From the NCBI GenBank assembly GCA_020636535.1, contig JACJXT010000011.1:1674001-1738000 (forward strand): a stretch of 64,000 nt of DNA, in the 5' to 3' direction. The translations under genes and the position numbers were made by a program. Numbering within the stretch: position 1 is the stretch's first letter; each line of letters opens with the position of its first letter. Below, piece after piece: positions 60,856 to 64,000 of the stretch. The stretch comes from Chitinophagales bacterium. GTDB lineage: Bacteria; Bacteroidota; Bacteroidia; Chitinophagales; JADIYW01. Under the pieces are notes generated by a model. The model had not been told where the DNA came from, did no database searches, and saw nothing but the letters and a program-made list of their open reading frames with translations.

Positions 60856-63711
60856 ATGGCAAATCCACACGCATTTCAGCCAAGACATATTGGTACCACA
60901 GCAGAAGAAACCAAACACATGTTACAAACTATTGGCGTAGATGCTATTGAACAACTAATCGAAAAAACTATACCAAACAGCATTCGCTTACAAAACGACT
61001 TAGCTATTAGCGAGGCATTAGACGAACCAAGCTATTTACAACATATAGAAGCCATTGCTAACAAAAATAAAGTATTTAAAAATTTTATAGGTCAAGGATA
61101 TTATGGTACACTTACTCCAACTGTTATTCTCAGAAACATTTTTGAAAATCCAGGTTGGTACACACAGTACACACCATACCAAGCCGAAATTGCTCAAGGC
61201 AGATTAGAAGCTTTGCTCAATTTCCAAACCATGATTGCCGATTTAACTGGTTTGCCTGTTGCCAACGCTTCTTTATTAGACGAAGCAACAGCTGTTGCCG
61301 AAGCCATGCATTTGCTCTACGAAGTAAGAAACAAAAACAAGCAATTACCTAGTGCTAACAAAATTTTTATTGATAAACAATGCTTTGCTCAAACGATAGA
61401 AGTAGTAAAAGGCAGAGCCATTCCTTTAGATATTGAATTGGTTGTAGATGATGTAGTGAATTTCGATTCAACACATGAATATTTTGCATTGGTGATACAA
61501 TATCCAAGTGCAAATGGAAATATTGAACACTACGAAAGCATTATTCAAAAAGCAAAATCTTTTGATATTAATACCGTAATGGCTTGCGATATTATGAGCT
61601 TGGCTTTGTTGAAATCGCCAGCTGAATTAGGTGCTACTATTGCTGTTGGCAATACACAACGATTTGGTGTGCCAATGGGATTTGGTGGTCCACATGCTGC
61701 ATTTTTTGCTTGTGTAGAAGATTTTGTCCGATTGCTTCCTGGTAGATTAATTGGTATTTCTAAAGATAAATTGGGCAATCAAGCATTGCGAATGGCTTTG
61801 CAAACCAGAGAACAACATATTAAACGAGATAAAGCAACTTCAAATATTTGTACTGCTCAAGCATTATTGGCTATTATGGCTAGTATGTATGCAGTGTATC
61901 ATGGAGCAGATGGCATTAAACAAATTGCAACTGAAATTCACCAAAAAGCAAATACATTAACCAATGCTTTAGCACAATTAAACATCAAACAAAACAATAC
62001 AATATATTTTGATAATATTAATTTCAATATTGATAATATCGATGCATTAAAACAATTAGCAGAAAAGCATCAATGTAATTTTTGGTATAACAACAATCAA
62101 GTTCAAATAGCTATTGATGAAACAACTTCGTATGATGACATTCAGTTAATCGTAAATATTATAGCAAAGCATATTCAACAAAATCCTCCACAAATTACTG
62201 TAGATAACAACATCAACATACCTAATGATTATTTAAGAACTGATGACATTTTAAAACATCAAGTGTTTAATAGCTATCATTCAGAACATGAAATGCTACG
62301 GTATATCAAACGCTTAGAAGCAAAAGATTTGTCTTTGTGTCATGCCATGATTCCATTAGGAAGCTGTACGATGAAACTTAATGCTACTACACAAATGATT
62401 CCTGTTTCTTGGAAAGCATTTGCCAATATGCATCCATTTGCACCAAGCAGTCAAACGCAAGGTTATCAAACCATCATACAAGAATTAGAACAGTTTTTAG
62501 CCAACATTACTGGATTTTATGCTACATCCTTACAACCTAATTCTGGTGCTCAAGGCGAATATGCTGGATTAATGGTCATTCGTGCATTTCATGAAAATAA
62601 TGGCGATACACACCGAAACATTGCCTTAATTCCATCATCTGCACATGGCACTAATCCTGCAAGTGCTGCCATGGCTGGTATGAAAATTATTATTGTTAAA
62701 TGCGACGAGAATGGCAATATTGATGTGGCTGATTTAAAACAAAAAGCAGCAACTAATGCAGCGAACTTGTCTTGTTTAATGGTAACTTATCCATCTACAC
62801 ATGGCGTATTTGAAGAAAGCATACAAGAAATCTGCGATATCATTCACCAAAATGGTGGCAAAGTATATATGGATGGTGCGAATATGAATGCACAAGTTGG
62901 ATTAACCTCGCCTGCTAATATTGGTGCTGATGTTTGCCATCTTAACTTACATAAAACATTTGCTATTCCACATGGTGGTGGTGGTCCAGGTATGGGACCA
63001 ATTTGTGTTACCGAAGCATTGGCTCCTTTCCTACCATCTAATCCATTTGTAGCAACTGGTGGCAAACAAGCCATACCTGCTATTGCAGCAGCTCCGTTTG
63101 GTAGTGCTTCTATCTTGTTGATTTCTTATGCTTATATCAAATTATTAGGACAACAAGGCGTTAAAACGGCTACACAGTATGCTATTTTAAATGCCAATTA
63201 TATGAAAGCACGATTGGAAAAGCATTACGATATTTTATTTAAAGGCAAAAACAATACGGTAGCTCACGAGTTTATTATCGACTTACGACCTTTTAAAGCT
63301 AAGACAGGCATTGATGCGATTGATGTTGCCAAACGATTGATAGATTATGGATTTCATGCTCCAACAGTGGCTTTTCCTGTTGCAGGAACTTTAATGATAG
63401 AACCTACCGAAAGCGAAAGTTTAGTAGAATTAGACCGTTTTTGTGAGGCAATGATTGCCATTAAACAAGAAATTGATGCGATTGAAAATGGAACTTATAC
63501 AAAAGAAGACAATCCAGTTATTAATGCACCACATATATTACAAGAAATAGTTGGTGATGAATGGACACATGCTTATTCTAGAAAGGTAGCATCTTATCCA
63601 TTGCCGTATTTACAAGACCACAAGTTTTGGGCAAGTGTTGCTAAAATTGACAATACCTACGGCGACAGAAACCTAATGTGTACCTGTACACCTATTGAAG
63701 ATTATGTGTAA
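60856..63711 (+). CDS. gcvP: Glycine dehydrogenase (decarboxylating), P protein of glycine cleavage
   Basis: The PLP-dependent decarboxylase that passes the aminomethyl group to the lipoyl H protein. The 951-residue protein is a fused dimer type with two homologous halves. The N-terminal half has PRHIGTTAEETKHMLQTIG, YTPYQAEIAQGRLEALLNFQTM and GFGGPHAAFFA. The C-terminal half has HAMIPLGSCTMKLNAT, then PNSGAQGEYAG, SAHGTNPASA and HLNLHKTFAIPHGGGGPG, in which Lys700 holds PLP. The other cleavage-system genes (gcvT, gcvH) are not in the window. lipA supplies the lipoyl groups. Confidence 0.97.
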   Translation: MANPHAFQPRHIGTTAEETKHMLQTIGVDAIEQLIEKTIPNSIRLQNDLAISEALDEPSYLQHIEAIANKNKVFKNFIGQGYYGTLTPTVILRNIFENPGWYTQYTPYQAEIAQGRLEALLNFQTMIADLTGLPVANASLLDEATAVAEAMHLLYEVRNKNKQLPSANKIFIDKQCFAQTIEVVKGRAIPLDIELVVDDVVNFDSTHEYFALVIQYPSANGNIEHYESIIQKAKSFDINTVMACDIMSLALLKSPAELGATIAVGNTQRFGVPMGFGGPHAAFFACVEDFVRLLPGRLIGISKDKLGNQALRMALQTREQHIKRDKATSNICTAQALLAIMASMYAVYHGADGIKQIATEIHQKANTLTNALAQLNIKQNNTIYFDNINFNIDNIDALKQLAEKHQCNFWYNNNQVQIAIDETTSYDDIQLIVNIIAKHIQQNPPQITVDNNINIPNDYLRTDDILKHQVFNSYHSEHEMLRYIKRLEAKDLSLCHAMIPLGSCTMKLNATTQMIPVSWKAFANMHPFAPSSQTQGYQTIIQELEQFLANITGFYATSLQPNSGAQGEYAGLMVIRAFHENNGDTHRNIALIPSSAHGTNPASAAMAGMKIIIVKCDENGNIDVADLKQKAATNAANLSCLMVTYPSTHGVFEESIQEICDIIHQNGGKVYMDGANMNAQVGLTSPANIGADVCHLNLHKTFAIPHGGGGPGMGPICVTEALAPFLPSNPFVATGGKQAIPAIAAAPFGSASILLISYAYIKLLGQQGVKTATQYAILNANYMKARLEKHYDILFKGKNNTVAHEFIIDLRPFKAKTGIDAIDVAKRLIDYGFHAPTVAFPVAGTLMIEPTESESLVELDRFCEAMIAIKQEIDAIENGTYTKEDNPVINAPHILQEIVGDEWTHAYSRKVASYPLPYLQDHKFWASVAKIDNTYGDRNLMCTCTPIEDYV

Positions 63712-63750
63712 AAATGTAGTTGATAAAGGCAAATAAATATTAACATATAA

Positions 63751-64000
63751 CTAATTGGGTAGTTCAATATTATAGCTTTCCTCTAAGAAAATATCAATAT
63801 CATTTTTATTAGTTTCATTAATTAAAAAATCAATATCATTTTGAGTAAAATTAGGAATTCCAAAATTTCTAATATACGCTCCATCTAATGAATAATAATT
63901 TGAGGAATAAGGCCTACTAGTTGATTTAATATAAAACCAAAATAAGCGCGATTCTAATATTACTTTAATTAATTGCATTTCTACATCTGAATGACCAATA
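63751..64000 (-). CDS. C-terminal end of a probable N6-adenine methyltransferase / restriction enzyme (partial)
   Basis: The frame is open to the window edge (residues IGHSDVEMQ upstream of an internal ATG at 63978), so this is the tail of a longer gene. RLFWFYIKSTSRPYSSNYYS and GAYIRNFGIPNFTQND match the C-terminal recognition region of Eco57I/TaqI-like methyltransferase-restriction fusions, where a short ILNSKLFWFYIK-like motif precedes the end. It converges on gcvP with 39 bases between. Whether it is a solitary methyltransferase, a type IIG enzyme or part of BREX cannot be told from the tail. Confidence 0.7.
   Translation of the reverse strand, partial: IGHSDVEMQLIKVILESRLFWFYIKSTSRPYSSNYYSLDGAYIRNFGIPNFTQNDIDFLINETNKNDIDIFLEESYNIELPN

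Overview
This window is a stretch of AT-rich chromosome from a member of the Bacteroidota. The evidence is a large cell-surface protein ending in a type B (CHU_C-like) type IX secretion sorting domain, a PorP/SprF-type outer-membrane protein, a TamB-like protein next to tsaD, DUF1571 and collagen-like lipoproteins, a YtxJ bacilliredoxin, and repeated matches to the Bacteroidetes -7 promoter box TAnnTTTG. A saprospiral or chitinophagal relative is plausible, but the sequence alone does not settle the order. No tRNA, 5S/16S/23S rRNA gene, CRISPR array or prophage was found. The one structured RNA gene recognised is the RNase P RNA.

Layout. At 1-1811 an IS256/IS1249-like element (256-1508) interrupts a small membrane-protein gene downstream of pyrD. 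At 3054-5101 rarA and kdsA overlap. At 5182-11621 a minus-strand fatty-acid degradation operon encodes a TetR regulator, a fused hydroxyacyl-CoA dehydrogenase/enoyl-CoA hydratase, a thiolase and an acyl-CoA dehydrogenase. An unrelated four-helix-bundle gene sits inside it and a palindromic operator candidate lies upstream. At 11622-12286 there is a gene graveyard with a frameshifted membrane-protein gene and a scrap of a hydroxyacyl-CoA dehydrogenase gene. Then come an NtrC-type regulator, rnpB, a thioesterase and tsaD, divergent from tamB, and then corA.

At 21563-25826 lie a GNAT-like gene with a 57-residue partner, two glycosyltransferase-type genes (GT2 and STELLO/DUF288), a free-standing kinase-like protein and xerD. 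At 25838-34302 lie der, a ParE-type toxin-antitoxin pair, an ABC exporter, a polyprenol-phosphate glycosyltransferase, mpl, a mini-lipoprotein with ytxJ, and lipA. At 34360-41076 lie a stump of a secreted protein, a hydroxybutyryl-CoA dehydrogenase, a PIN toxin-antitoxin pair, a GH36 alpha-galactosidase with a TPR protein, and a DUF1571 protein with a LysM-like insert. At 41133-48057 lie selO, smpB, an aminotransferase, an unknown secreted protein and prfC. At 48207-53347 a type IX secretion cargo and a PorP-OmpA fusion form a pair. At 53432-59490 lie an ABC1 kinase, nusB, an ABC exporter with altered ATP-site residues, and two lipoprotein genes made by tandem duplication of promoter plus 5' end. 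The window ends with a lipase, gcvP and the tail of a probable DNA methyltransferase/restriction gene.

Most of the window is ordinary core genome. The best candidates for something less described are the free-standing polyvalent-kinase-like protein beside the glycosyltransferases, the GNAT-like/57-residue pair, the duplicated lipoprotein modules with paired LytTR-like sites, the LysM-in-DUF1571 architecture, and the ABC exporter with a Ser in place of the P-loop Gly.
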